33,699 bases of DNA from Burkholderiales bacterium (GTDB lineage: Bacteria > Pseudomonadota > Gammaproteobacteria > Burkholderiales > Casimicrobiaceae). Made by a program: the position numbers and the translations under genes. The notes beneath the pieces were generated by a model. It saw nothing but the letters and a program-made list of their open reading frames with translations, was not told the DNA's origin and ran no database searches. This document shows, one piece after another, positions 16,477-23,637 of this stretch; the stretch's first letter is position 1; each line of letters begins with the position of its first letter. The stretch lies in assembly GCA_014378555.1 (NCBI GenBank), contig JACMNN010000007.1:1-33699 (forward strand). The letters are read 5' to 3'.

Positions 16477-16504
16477 AGCCCATTAGTTCACGAACTGGTG
16501 GGCT
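16477..16504 (+). terminator. Hairpin terminating the tctCBA operon
   Basis: AGCCCATTAGTT and AACTGGTGGGCT form a 12-bp stem with two G-U wobbles around a CACG loop, starting 11 nt after the tctA stop. A second hairpin, GCTGCC/GGCAGC at 16509-16529 with a 9-nt loop, follows immediately. Neither has a T-run, so the pair may end or stabilise the transcript rather than act as a classical intrinsic terminator. Confidence 0.6.
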
Positions 16505-16559
16505 GCGAGCTGCCCATCCTGCAGGCAGCGACGCAATGTGGCCGCGGCATAATTCTGCG

Positions 16560-17450
16560 ATGCAACATCTCTCTTTCGCAGCCGCGCTTGGCGCGCTGAT
16601 CAATGCCACCGTCTGGGGGCTTTCCTGGTATCCACTGAAATGGCTTGAAACTCACGGCATTTCGTCGCTATGGGCCACGTGGTTCATCTTTGGCGGATGC
16701 GCGGTTGCGGTGCTCATCGCGCGACCAGCGGCTTTGAAGCTGCTATGGCAAAACCGACGAACGCTCGGCTGGCTGGTGCTTGCGTCGGGCATGACCAATG
16801 CCTGCTTCAACACGGCGTTGGCGACTGGCGACGTGGTGCGCTCGGTGCTGCTGTTTTATTTGATGCCGATGTGGGTGGTGTTTCTGGCGCGATGGTTGCT
16901 GGCGGAGGGCATCACGTTTTCGGCGGTTGCACGCACGGCGCTGGCGCTGATGGGTGCGGCGTTGGTGTTGGGCGAGGGCAAACTACAGTTTCCGATTCCT
17001 AATTCGTGGCCGGATTGGCTGGCCATCGCCGGTGGATTTTTCTTTGCGCTCAACAACGTGATCTTGCGCAAATACGCAAGCGCGCCGCAGGAGGCGCGCG
17101 CGCTAGGCATGTTCATCGGCGCGGTGATCATCGCACCGATCGTGATCGGCTCGCTAGCGTTGCTGGGCAAACCGCTGGTGCTCGCGCCGCAGCCCATCGC
17201 GTGGGCCGGCGTGGCGATCTTCACCGCACTGGTGCTGGTCGGTAATCTCGCGCTGCAATACGCCGCGTCGCGGCTGCCAGCAAACGTGTTGTCGGTGTTG
17301 ATGCTCGCGGAAATTTTGGTCGCCACGCTCAGCTCGTGGCTGGCGGGCGCGGCGACGATTACGCAAAGCACGTTGATTGGCGGCGCGCTCATCGTGAGCG
17401 CAAGTTTGCTGGCGATATTCGGTGGCGACGGCAAACAAAGCGCGCACTGA
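16560..17450 (+). CDS. EamA/DMT-superfamily permease
   Basis: Inner-membrane transporter of the drug/metabolite superfamily with two EamA repeats and ten predicted membrane segments. The N-terminal repeat begins FAAALGALINATVWGLSWYPLKW. The second begins DWLAIAGGFFFALNNVILRKYA. The frame is open from 16536, but ATG 16560 (MQHLSFAAALG) begins directly before the first membrane segment and is preferred, giving 296 residues. No clear ribosome-binding site is seen. Family members export amino acids, purines or other metabolites, and the substrate is unknown. It follows the tct terminator hairpins and appears to be a separate unit. Confidence 0.87.
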   Translation: MQHLSFAAALGALINATVWGLSWYPLKWLETHGISSLWATWFIFGGCAVAVLIARPAALKLLWQNRRTLGWLVLASGMTNACFNTALATGDVVRSVLLFYLMPMWVVFLARWLLAEGITFSAVARTALALMGAALVLGEGKLQFPIPNSWPDWLAIAGGFFFALNNVILRKYASAPQEARALGMFIGAVIIAPIVIGSLALLGKPLVLAPQPIAWAGVAIFTALVLVGNLALQYAASRLPANVLSVLMLAEILVATLSSWLAGAATITQSTLIGGALIVSASLLAIFGGDGKQSAH

Positions 17451-17467
17451 GTTAGTCCGTTGTCAGT

Positions 17468-17559
17468 GCCGCGAAGGCGGGAACCCCGCACGATGATCGC
17501 GATAATTAAGTGCTTCGCGTACAGTTGCGAAGCGGAAGCCCGCTGTTGCGGGAACGACA
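17468..17559. repeat. Fragmentary GCGGGAA-type palindromic repeats
   Basis: GCCGCGAAGGCGGGAA at 17468-17483 and a CCCGC-TGTT-GCGGG hairpin at 17539-17552 followed by AACGACA resemble pieces of the short intergenic palindromes common in proteobacteria. They lie between the EamA permease and the hydrolase, and the second abuts the hydrolase ribosome-binding site. The copies are incomplete. Confidence 0.45.
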
Positions 17560-17568
17560 GGTGATTTG

Positions 17569-18420
17569 ATGATTCCAGACCTCCCGACCGACGAGCTCGC
17601 ACGCCGCTACAACAACGGCCTCGCGGTGCCCAACTGGGCAGATACGCTACTGCCGCGATGGCAGAGCGAAAGCCAGCGCGTGCGCGATGAATCCTCCGGC
17701 GTTCGCGACGCGGTATACGGGCCGCTTCCGCGCAACACGCTCGACGTATTCACGCCAAAGGGCACCCCCCCGTCGGGCGGCTGGCCGGCGCTGATTTTCA
17801 TTCACGGCGGCTACTGGCAGCGCTTGTCGAAAGACGACTGGAGCGTGATCGCAGCGCCGTTTGTGGCTAACGGTATGGCCGCGGTGATCGTGGGCTACAC
17901 GCTGTGCCCGCAGACCACCATTCGCGGCATTGCAGGCGAGATAGAGGCGGCGGTGAACCACGTGTGGAAGGCCGCCACTGCGCTCAAGTTAAACCGTGAA
18001 AAACTCGCCCTCGCAGGCCATTCGGCGGGCGGACACCTCACCGCTTGGTGCATGACGGTTGACTGGGCGGCACACGGTATGCCCGCGACGCCGTTCGTGT
18101 CGTCGACGGCTATTAGCGGCCTGTTTGACCTCGAACCGTTAGTGCCGATCTACCTTAACGATGCGCTGAAACTCACCCATGCAGAGGCGCTAGCGATGAG
18201 CCCAGCGTATCGCGAACGTCGCGTTGATTGTGAGCTCACCTCAGTGGTGGGCGGGGCGGAATTGGAAGAGTTTCTTCGGCAAAACCAATTGCTCGGCGCG
18301 CACTGGAAAAACGTAATCGAATGGGAGATTCCGGACCTCAATCACTTCACCATCATTGATGAATTGACGCGCGAAGATTCAGCGCTTTTTAAACGGGTCG
18401 CGAGTCGATTGCGGGATTAA
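17569..18420 (+). CDS. Alpha/beta hydrolase, kynurenine formamidase (arylformamidase)-like
   Basis: A 283-residue serine hydrolase. The oxyanion motif HGGYW is at residues 79-83, and the nucleophile elbow GHSAGGH has Ser152. The catalytic His is probably His259 in DLNHFTIID, and a catalytic Asp should lie in the 220-245 region. HGGYW and the N-terminal YNNGLAVPNW are typical of the kynurenine formamidase-like group, which hydrolyses N-formylkynurenine, though some members act on other esters. The frame starts at TTG 17566, but ATG 17569 three bases on, with AGGTG 6 nt upstream, is the likely start. No other kynurenine-pathway gene is nearby, so the substrate remains open. It is convergent with cca. 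Confidence 0.82.
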   Translation: MIPDLPTDELARRYNNGLAVPNWADTLLPRWQSESQRVRDESSGVRDAVYGPLPRNTLDVFTPKGTPPSGGWPALIFIHGGYWQRLSKDDWSVIAAPFVANGMAAVIVGYTLCPQTTIRGIAGEIEAAVNHVWKAATALKLNREKLALAGHSAGGHLTAWCMTVDWAAHGMPATPFVSSTAISGLFDLEPLVPIYLNDALKLTHAEALAMSPAYRERRVDCELTSVVGGAELEEFLRQNQLLGAHWKNVIEWEIPDLNHFTIIDELTREDSALFKRVASRLRD

Positions 18421-18498
18421 TTTCTAGCTACAGCTTTTGGCTGAAATGCCCTATCCAATGGGTCGTAGCGCCAAGAAACATTGCGACTAAATTGCCCG

Positions 18499-19743
18499 CT
18501 ACAGTTGCTCAGGACGCGCGACCCGAATCGCCTCGATCCGCGCGTTGCGCACTGCCTCGGCGATCCGCTCCGGCTTGCCCTGCGCCGCCAGTGCTGCCGC
18601 AATAGAGCCCGCATCCACCGACTGCATCGCCGCGAGTGCGGCCATGGCATCGATTCGCGCGGTAAACGGCTCGCCCGCGCTCTCTGGAAGGCCGACAGCG
18701 CGCCGCGACGACTTGTCGGCCTCACAGGCATCCAGCATCAGCACAAAACGCTCAGGCCGCCGCAAAACGTCGCAGCGCATCAGCACGTCATGCACGGTTG
18801 CGGGCCGCATGTCTGCGAGTTTGCCCAAATTGCCGTGCTCGGCCGCGACGTGCGTGGCCAGCTCGGCGCAGTCACGCGGCACCCGCCAGCGCTCAGACAG
18901 CGCGGCCACCAGCTTCACGCTGCGCGCCTCGTGCGCGTGATGCGCGGGCAGGATGTCGGCGGGCGTCAATCCCTTGCCCAAGTCATGCGTTAACGCGGCA
19001 AACCGCGTGGCCAGCGGCCACTTGCGATTAGCGGCGTAATCGATCACCTGCATGATGTGAATGCCAGTGTCGATCTCGGGGTGCCATTGCGCTTTTTGCG
19101 GCACGCCCCACAGCCGATCAAGTTCGGGCGCAAGCTCGGACAATGCGCCGCATGCACGCAGCACCGCAAACATGCGCGACGGCTGCGCCTCCATCAAGCC
19201 GCGTGCGAGTTCTTGCCAGACGCGCTCCGCGACCAGCTCACGAACCTCGCCGTCAGCAACCAGTTTTTTGCACAACGCGAGCGTTTCGGGAGCGACCGAA
19301 AATTCAGTAAAGCGCGCTGCAAATCGGGCCAGGCGCAGCACGCGCAGCGGGTCTTCGGCAAACGCATCACTTACGTGACGCAATATTTTTGCTGCGATGT
19401 CTATTGCGCCGCCGTAAGGGTCGATCAGCGTGCCGTCGGCATCAACCGCCATGGCGTTAATCGTCAAGTCACGACGCAGCAAATCCTCTTCCAAGGTCAC
19501 GTCAGGTGCAGCCTGAAACGCAAACCCGGTGTAGCCGCGACCGCTCTTGCGCTCGGTGCGCGCCAGCGCATATTCCTGTTTGGTGCGGGGATGCAGAAAC
19601 ACCGGAAAGTCTTTGCCGACCGGCTGATAACCCGCCGCCAGCATCTCGTCGACCGTTGCGCCGACCACGACGTAATCGAGATCAACCGCAGGCAGGCCAA
19701 GCAGTTTGTCGCGAACGCTGCCACCGACTTGATAGATCTTCAT
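18499..19743 (-). CDS. cca: CCA tRNA nucleotidyltransferase
   Basis: Adds or repairs the 3'-CCA end of tRNAs without a template. The class II nucleotidyltransferase head is complete: MKIYQVGGSVRD at the N-terminus, the metal-binding DLD at Asp21/Asp23, the RRDLTINAM motif at about residues 91-99, and the EDPLRVLRLARFAARF neck motif at about 128-144. A C-terminal HD domain follows, with LTHDLGKG, as in E. coli Cca, where it gives phosphohydrolase activity. At 414 residues the length agrees with the E. coli enzyme (412). The start coincides with the conserved family N-terminus. It begins 7 bp after the DJ-1/PfpI gene stop and is probably co-transcribed with it. Confidence 0.97.
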   Translation of the reverse strand: MKIYQVGGSVRDKLLGLPAVDLDYVVVGATVDEMLAAGYQPVGKDFPVFLHPRTKQEYALARTERKSGRGYTGFAFQAAPDVTLEEDLLRRDLTINAMAVDADGTLIDPYGGAIDIAAKILRHVSDAFAEDPLRVLRLARFAARFTEFSVAPETLALCKKLVADGEVRELVAERVWQELARGLMEAQPSRMFAVLRACGALSELAPELDRLWGVPQKAQWHPEIDTGIHIMQVIDYAANRKWPLATRFAALTHDLGKGLTPADILPAHHAHEARSVKLVAALSERWRVPRDCAELATHVAAEHGNLGKLADMRPATVHDVLMRCDVLRRPERFVLMLDACEADKSSRRAVGLPESAGEPFTARIDAMAALAAMQSVDAGSIAAALAAQGKPERIAEAVRNARIEAIRVARPEQL

Positions 19744-19750
19744 GCGCGGA

Positions 19751-20374
19751 TTATGTCGTGGTCGGCGCGCATTCCTCGGACAAGTACGGGACGATATTTT
19801 TCATGGCCCGCGCCACGTAATCGTCTTTCTCGCCGACTGGCGCTACGTAATGAAGCGCAGCTTTGGCCGCGTCAACGCCCTCGCTGCGCGCGATGACCCA
19901 TGCGGCAAGGTAGGGTGAGGCCAGACAGCCGCCCGCGGTGGCCACATTGCCGCGCGCAAAGAACGGCTGATTAAGGACCTCGACGCCCGCTTCAATCACC
20001 CACGGTTTGGTGCTGAGATCAGTGCATGCCGGAATTGTGCCGATCAAACCAAGCTTTGCCAGAAGCAATGTGCCCGAACACTGCGCCGCGATAAGTTGCC
20101 GCGTTGGATCAAGATTAAGGCGCGCCATAAGTTTTGGGTCGGCGGCGATCTCTCTCGTCTTGATGCCGCTTCCGACAATCACTGCGTCGGCGTCCGACAC
20201 GTCGTCGAGGGACGATTGCGCATGAATAGTCACGCCATTCATTGAGGTGACCGTGGCTGTTGGGCACGCCAACGTGACGCGCCAGCCGGGCCGTTTGACG
20301 CGATTGAGAACGCCGAGTGCGATCAATGAATCAAGCTCGTTGAAGCCGTCGAAAGTAAGGATAGCAATATTCAT
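19751..20374 (-). CDS. DJ-1/PfpI-family protein
   Basis: Glutamine-amidotransferase-like fold. From ATG 20374 (MNIAILTFDGFNELD) it is 207 residues and begins with the first beta strand. The longer frame to 20410 is not needed. Glu13 and Cys99 (in AAQCSGTLLLAKLG) occupy the positions of the conserved acidic residue and nucleophilic cysteine of DJ-1-type proteins. The elbow reads QCSG rather than the CHG of classical PfpI proteases, closer to the regulator-like and isonitrile-hydratase-like subgroup. It has no DNA-binding domain. Its activity is not predictable, and candidates include a hydratase, a glyoxalase or a stress protein. It lies directly upstream of cca, a pairing with no obvious functional link. 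Confidence 0.82.
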   Translation of the reverse strand: MNIAILTFDGFNELDSLIALGVLNRVKRPGWRVTLACPTATVTSMNGVTIHAQSSLDDVSDADAVIVGSGIKTREIAADPKLMARLNLDPTRQLIAAQCSGTLLLAKLGLIGTIPACTDLSTKPWVIEAGVEVLNQPFFARGNVATAGGCLASPYLAAWVIARSEGVDAAKAALHYVAPVGEKDDYVARAMKNIVPYLSEECAPTTT

Positions 20375-20449
20375 CGCATTATTTTCCGCGACGCGCCGGT
20401 TGCGTGCCATAGGCTAGGCAAAAACGGCATACCCGCCGAAAAAAATCAT

Positions 20450-20600
20450 AATGTCCGAGAACGTTTAGCGAGGCGCCGTCAGAAAAGCTGAGGTCATGGT
20501 TCTCGACACCAATGCCGCCATCAAGCCATGAGAGCGCACGAGCACGTTAATTTCAGCGCTGCAGCCGAGGCAGTTGGATTTCGTCCGTGATTGCGTTGCG
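20450..20600 (+). pseudogene. Decayed remnant of the 5' end of ada
   Basis: This matches the beginning of the intact ada gene at 21692 and its leader. The shared ATGTCCGA-AACG lies upstream, then GGTCATG followed by a near copy of codons 1-16, and after an internal loss of about 90 bp a copy of codons 53-68. Damage is visible. A one-base loss after codon 7 shifts the frame. The later segment, in frame from 20555, reads SAAAEAVGFRP-stop-LRC, so TGA replaces the codon of the metal-binding Cys65. The order remnant, vapBC, intact ada suggests duplication or insertion. No function is expected, unless the copied leader still serves as a promoter. Confidence 0.8.
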
Positions 20601-20656
20601 CGCGCGCCTGGAAAGGCGTGCGCATCCTCTTCGCTTAACCAAAAGTAAGGCAAATA

Positions 20657-20662
20657 TATAAT
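20657..20662 (+). promoter_or_regulatory. -10 element of the vapBC operon
   Basis: TATAAT, a perfect -10, lies 33 bp before the vapB start. The -35 region (around CTTAAC, 20634-20639) is weak. Its last bases overlap the palindrome at 20661-20674, so antitoxin binding there would block transcription. Confidence 0.55.
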
Positions 20663-20674
20663 TACAGCCGTAAT
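20661..20674. promoter_or_regulatory. Inverted-repeat operator of the vapBC operon
   Basis: ATTAC-AGCC-GTAAT lies 21-34 bp upstream of vapB and overlaps the -10. The half-sites and spacing equal those of the palindrome in front of the abrB-doc pair (8651-8666), although the antitoxins differ in sequence. Confidence 0.6.
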
Positions 20675-20694
20675 GTCTTACTAAGGGATAAGCC

Positions 20695-20964
20695 ATGAAT
20701 TTCGCTCGCCTGTCAAGCAAAGGTCAACTTGTGATCCCGAAGGGCGTGCGCATGTGGCCGCCGGGCACTGAGTTCGCTGTGATCAAAACCGAAACTGGCT
20801 TGCAACTCACGCCCGTTGCGACCATCTTGCCGGTCACGGTGGACGCCGGATTTGGCGTGCTTGCGGGTGCATTGACGAAGCCGATTTCGCGCAGCGTTGC
20901 AAGCGCAGAAGACGACGCCGTGATGCGCGCCGTGCGCGAGGATGACGACGCGAGCAAGCGGTGA
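20695..20964 (+). CDS. vapB: AbrB-family antitoxin (VapB type)
   Basis: An 89-residue antitoxin with an N-terminal SpoVT/AbrB domain (ARLSSKGQLVIPKGVR at residues 4-19). An acidic, flexible C-terminal tail (about 68-89, EDDAVMRAVREDDDASKR) would wrap around the toxin. AAGGG lies 8 nt before ATG. It is first in a two-gene operon, with the toxin start overlapping or just following its stop. It carries an operator-like inverted repeat upstream, consistent with autoregulation by the antitoxin-toxin complex. Confidence 0.88.
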   Translation: MNFARLSSKGQLVIPKGVRMWPPGTEFAVIKTETGLQLTPVATILPVTVDAGFGVLAGALTKPISRSVASAEDDAVMRAVREDDDASKR

Positions 20965-20968
20965 TTCT

Positions 20969-21361
20969 GTGATCGCGCTCGACACCAATCTATTGCTGCG
21001 TTACCTGCTCAATGACGAGCGGAAACAGGCTGAGCGTTCCCGTGCGTTGCTCGCTAGCGGTTCGCGCTTTTGGGTGCCCATTACAGTCATGCTCGAGATC
21101 GCCTGGGTGCTGCGCAGTCATGGCGCTGACGCCGACGCGGTGGCGCTCGGCCTGCGCACGATACTAGGGCTGCCCGCCATCACCGTGCAAGAGCGCGATG
21201 CCGTAGTGCGCGCATTGGCCTGGCATCAACACGGCATGGGCATGGCCGACGCTCTACATCTGGCGCTTTCACATCAAAGCGAGCGGTTCACTACGTTTGA
21301 CAAAGACTTTATTAAGGTCGCCAAACGCATTGGTGCGCAGCCCGCTGTGGGCTCGCCGTGA
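20969..21361 (+). CDS. vapC: PIN-domain ribonuclease toxin (VapC type)
   Basis: VapC toxins are Mg-dependent RNases that cut tRNA or rRNA. With GTG 20969 as start the protein has 130 residues and begins VIALDTN, the usual VapC opening. An in-frame ATG at 20942 would add nine residues and overlap vapB by 23 bp. The PIN acidic residues are Asp5 (LDTN), Glu43 (MLEIAWVL) and Asp94 (MADALH), with Asp111 and Asp113 near the fourth position (TFDKDF). All are intact, so activity is likely. The module sits between a broken ada copy and the intact ada gene. Confidence 0.9.
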   Translation: MIALDTNLLLRYLLNDERKQAERSRALLASGSRFWVPITVMLEIAWVLRSHGADADAVALGLRTILGLPAITVQERDAVVRALAWHQHGMGMADALHLALSHQSERFTTFDKDFIKVAKRIGAQPAVGSP

Positions 21362-21691
21362 TTGGCCTTGGCGCTCGTGGCGTGTTTGAAGTTGGCATCA
21401 TCATTGAACGCGAAGCGCCGTTAAGGTGAACTCGGGCCCGTCGAGCAGGTATGTCGAACTGCGTATTTATGGATCATTAGCCGCATGACTCGACATGAAA
21501 ATTTGTTAAATTTTCTATAATTAAATGCCGTTCATACCCACGAGCGCGTGATGTGTCTTCTGCTGCAGCTACCTATCTTTTAATGGTCACAACATCACAG
21601 AACGTGTCATCCGTGGGCAATTTCAAAAAAGCAAAATGATGATGTCCGAAAACGGCTAATAAGGCACGCGGCGCGCAGATAAACTGCGGTC
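21362..21691. other. 330-bp leader/intergenic region before ada
   Basis: No protein gene of normal size is visible. The region contains a promoter-like array with an inverted repeat (21490-21521), then about 165 bp to the ada start. Within that leader are very short ORFs, for example MCLLLQLPIF from ATG 21551 and MMMSENG just before ada. These have no clear significance. The last 40 bp resemble the sequence before the ada remnant at 20450. Confidence 0.5.
21490..21521 (+). promoter_or_regulatory. Candidate long-spacer promoter with internal inverted repeat
   Basis: TCGACA (21490-21495, five of six to the -35 consensus) and TATAAT (21516-21521) are 20 nt apart. The spacer is almost entirely filled by a perfect inverted repeat, GAAAATTT-GTT-AAATTTTC (21497-21515). 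A palindrome in an over-long spacer is the geometry of MerR-family controlled promoters. The nearest downstream gene on this strand is ada. Confidence 0.45.
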
Positions 21692-23158
21692 ATGTATCTC
21701 GACACCACTGCCTGTTATCAAGCCATGAAAGCGCACGACACGCGCTTTGATGGACGCTTTTTTGTGGGCGTTTCGTCGACCCATATTTATTGCCGGCCGA
21801 TTTGTCGGGTGCGCTTGCCGCAGCAGAAGAATTGCACGTTTCATCCCAGCGCTGCAGCGGCGGAGGCGGCCGGGTTTCGTCCGTGTTTGCGCTGTCGTCC
21901 GGAGCTGGCTCCCGGCTTTGCCGCGACCGAGGCGAGCGCGAAGCTGGCGCGCATCGCGGCCCGCATGATTGAGGATGGCGTTGCCAACGATTTGGATTTG
22001 CCGCTGGTGGCGCAAAAAATCGGCGTAACCGATCGTCACTTGCGACGCATTTTTTCCGAGGAGTTCGGCGTGTCGCCGGTGCAGTTCGCACAGACGCACC
22101 GCTTGCTTTTGGCGAAGCGATTGTTGACCGACACCGCGCTGCCGGTGGCGGAGGTCGCGTTTGCAAGCGGCTTCTCCAGCGTGCGGCGAATGAACACGTT
22201 ATTTGCTGAGCGCTACGGTTTCAGCCCGACGCGGCTGCGTAAAGAGGGCAAAGAGAATGACGCGCCCGATCAGACGGACGCGTTGACGTTTGTGCTGCCG
22301 TATCGACCGCCGTACGACTGGCAGCGGCTGTTGGCGTTTTTTGAGATGCGGGCGATTCCGGGGGTAGAGTCGGTGGCCGAACGCGCGTATCGGCGGGTGA
22401 TTCGCGTGGACGGCGCGACAAGCAGTGCAAAGGCGGACTGGCTCGAGGTCAGCCACCTGTCAAAACGTAACGCGCTGCAATTGCGCTTTTCATCGAAGCT
22501 CGCGAGTTCGACGCAGTCGCTGCTGTCGCGCACCAAGCAGGTGTTTGATGTGGCGGCTGATCCGCAGGAAATTGCGCTGGCGCTCGGAGATCTTGCCGCT
22601 GACGCGCACGGATTGCGCTTGCCGGGGGCGTTTGATGGATTCGAGCTGGCGATGCGGGCGATTCTTGGCCAGCAGGTGACGGTGAAGGCAGCACGCACCT
22701 TGGCGACGCGCTTTGTCGATGCGTTCGGGGAGCCGCTGTCGACGCCGTTTGCGGAATTAACGCGAGCCTTTCCGTTGGCCGCGAAAGTGGCGCAACTGAC
22801 CCGCGACGACATTGCTCGGCTGGGGATTGTTGGGGCGCGGGCTGAGGCGATGATTGCCATTGCGCAGGCAGTTGACTCGAAGGCGCTGGTGCTCAACGGT
22901 GGCGCTGAGCCGATGCAAGCGATAGCGTTGCTGCGAGCGATCAAAGGTATCGGCCCGTGGACCGCCCACTACATCGCAATGCGCGCACTCGCGTGGCCCG
23001 ACGCGTGGCCGCCACAAGACGTGGCGTTGTTGAACGCAATGCAACTGCCGAACACGGCAAAGGGCCAGCGCGAGGCCGACGTAATTGCCGAGGCGTGGCG
23101 ACCATGGCGCAGCTACGCGGTGTTGCATACGTGGAGAAAATTGGAGAAACCAACATGA
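21692..23158 (+). CDS. Ada N-terminal domain / AraC helix-turn-helix / AlkA DNA-3-methyladenine glycosylase fusion
   Basis: Combines alkylation sensing and base-excision repair in one 488-residue protein. Residues 1-75 form the Ada metal-binding domain, with Cys34, Cys38, Cys65 and Cys68 (YCRPICR, CLRC). They correspond to E. coli Ada Cys38/42/69/72, where the first accepts methyl from phosphotriesters. Residues about 85-185 are an AraC-type DNA-binding domain (DLPLVAQKIGVTDRHLRRIF and FASGFSSVRRMNTLF). The rest is AlkA: an N-terminal domain (PYRPPYDWQRLLAFF), then HhH-GPD with IKGIGPWTAHYIAM and the catalytic Asp, probably Asp443 in WPPQDVALL. The O6-methyltransferase half of classical Ada is absent and encoded by the next gene, which overlaps by 4 bp. 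Auto-induction by alkylation damage is expected from the family. Confidence 0.93.
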   Translation: MYLDTTACYQAMKAHDTRFDGRFFVGVSSTHIYCRPICRVRLPQQKNCTFHPSAAAAEAAGFRPCLRCRPELAPGFAATEASAKLARIAARMIEDGVANDLDLPLVAQKIGVTDRHLRRIFSEEFGVSPVQFAQTHRLLLAKRLLTDTALPVAEVAFASGFSSVRRMNTLFAERYGFSPTRLRKEGKENDAPDQTDALTFVLPYRPPYDWQRLLAFFEMRAIPGVESVAERAYRRVIRVDGATSSAKADWLEVSHLSKRNALQLRFSSKLASSTQSLLSRTKQVFDVAADPQEIALALGDLAADAHGLRLPGAFDGFELAMRAILGQQVTVKAARTLATRFVDAFGEPLSTPFAELTRAFPLAAKVAQLTRDDIARLGIVGARAEAMIAIAQAVDSKALVLNGGAEPMQAIALLRAIKGIGPWTAHYIAMRALAWPDAWPPQDVALLNAMQLPNTAKGQREADVIAEAWRPWRSYAVLHTWRKLEKPT

Positions 23159-23637
23159 CGACTTATTACCAGCTACACGATTCACCGACCGGCGAGTTAT
23201 TGCTGTTGTCCAATGGCGAGGCGTTGACCGCACTGCACATGACCGCAGGCAAATACGTGCCTGCGACCAGCACGGATTGGGTACGCGATGAGCGGCTGCC
23301 GATCTTCGCGCAAACCAGGCGCGAACTCGACGCCTATTTTCTCGGCACGCTGCGCAGCTTCACCATGCCGCTGGCACCGCAAGGCACAGATTTTCAGAAG
23401 CGCGCATGGATCGCGCTGAGCAAAATTCCGTACGGCGAAACACGCTCCTACGGACAACAGGCGCACCTCATTGGGCAGCCGTCTGCGGTGCGCGCGATCG
23501 GTGCCGCCAATGGAAAAAATCCGATCGGCATCATCGTGCCCTGCCACCGCGTGATTGGCGCAAATGGCGCGCTCACCGGTTATGCGGGCGGGCTGCACAA
23601 CAAAGAGTTTTTGTTGAAACTGGAAGGCATTCTATGA
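23155..23637 (+). CDS. ogt: Methylated-DNA--[protein]-cysteine S-methyltransferase
   Basis: Repairs O6-methylguanine by transferring the methyl group to its own cysteine. The active-site motif is IVPCHRVIG with Cys130, and the helix-turn-helix recognition part (IPYGETRSYGQQAHLIGQPSAVRAIGAANG) precedes it. The frame is open from 22957, but ATG 23155 overlaps the ada stop as ATGA and gives 160 residues, a normal Ogt length. Coupling to ada means sensor and repair enzyme are made together. The gene overlaps the next one in the same ATGA manner. Confidence 0.95.
   Translation: MTTYYQLHDSPTGELLLLSNGEALTALHMTAGKYVPATSTDWVRDERLPIFAQTRRELDAYFLGTLRSFTMPLAPQGTDFQKRAWIALSKIPYGETRSYGQQAHLIGQPSAVRAIGAANGKNPIGIIVPCHRVIGANGALTGYAGGLHNKEFLLKLEGIL

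Noticed and set aside
20465-20653. 62-codon minus-strand frame between the DJ-1 gene and vapB
   Set aside because: It is antisense to the ada remnant and has no recognisable domain.
21620-21640. Possible Ada-binding box (AAT and GCAA) upstream of ada
   Set aside because: AAT and GCAA are present but 9 bases apart instead of the 6 described for E. coli, and the stretch is A-rich, so the match is not convincing.
23406-23633. Extended start for the second EamA permease
   Set aside because: It overlaps ogt in another frame with basic non-membrane sequence. The ATGA overlap at 23634 is clearly the start.
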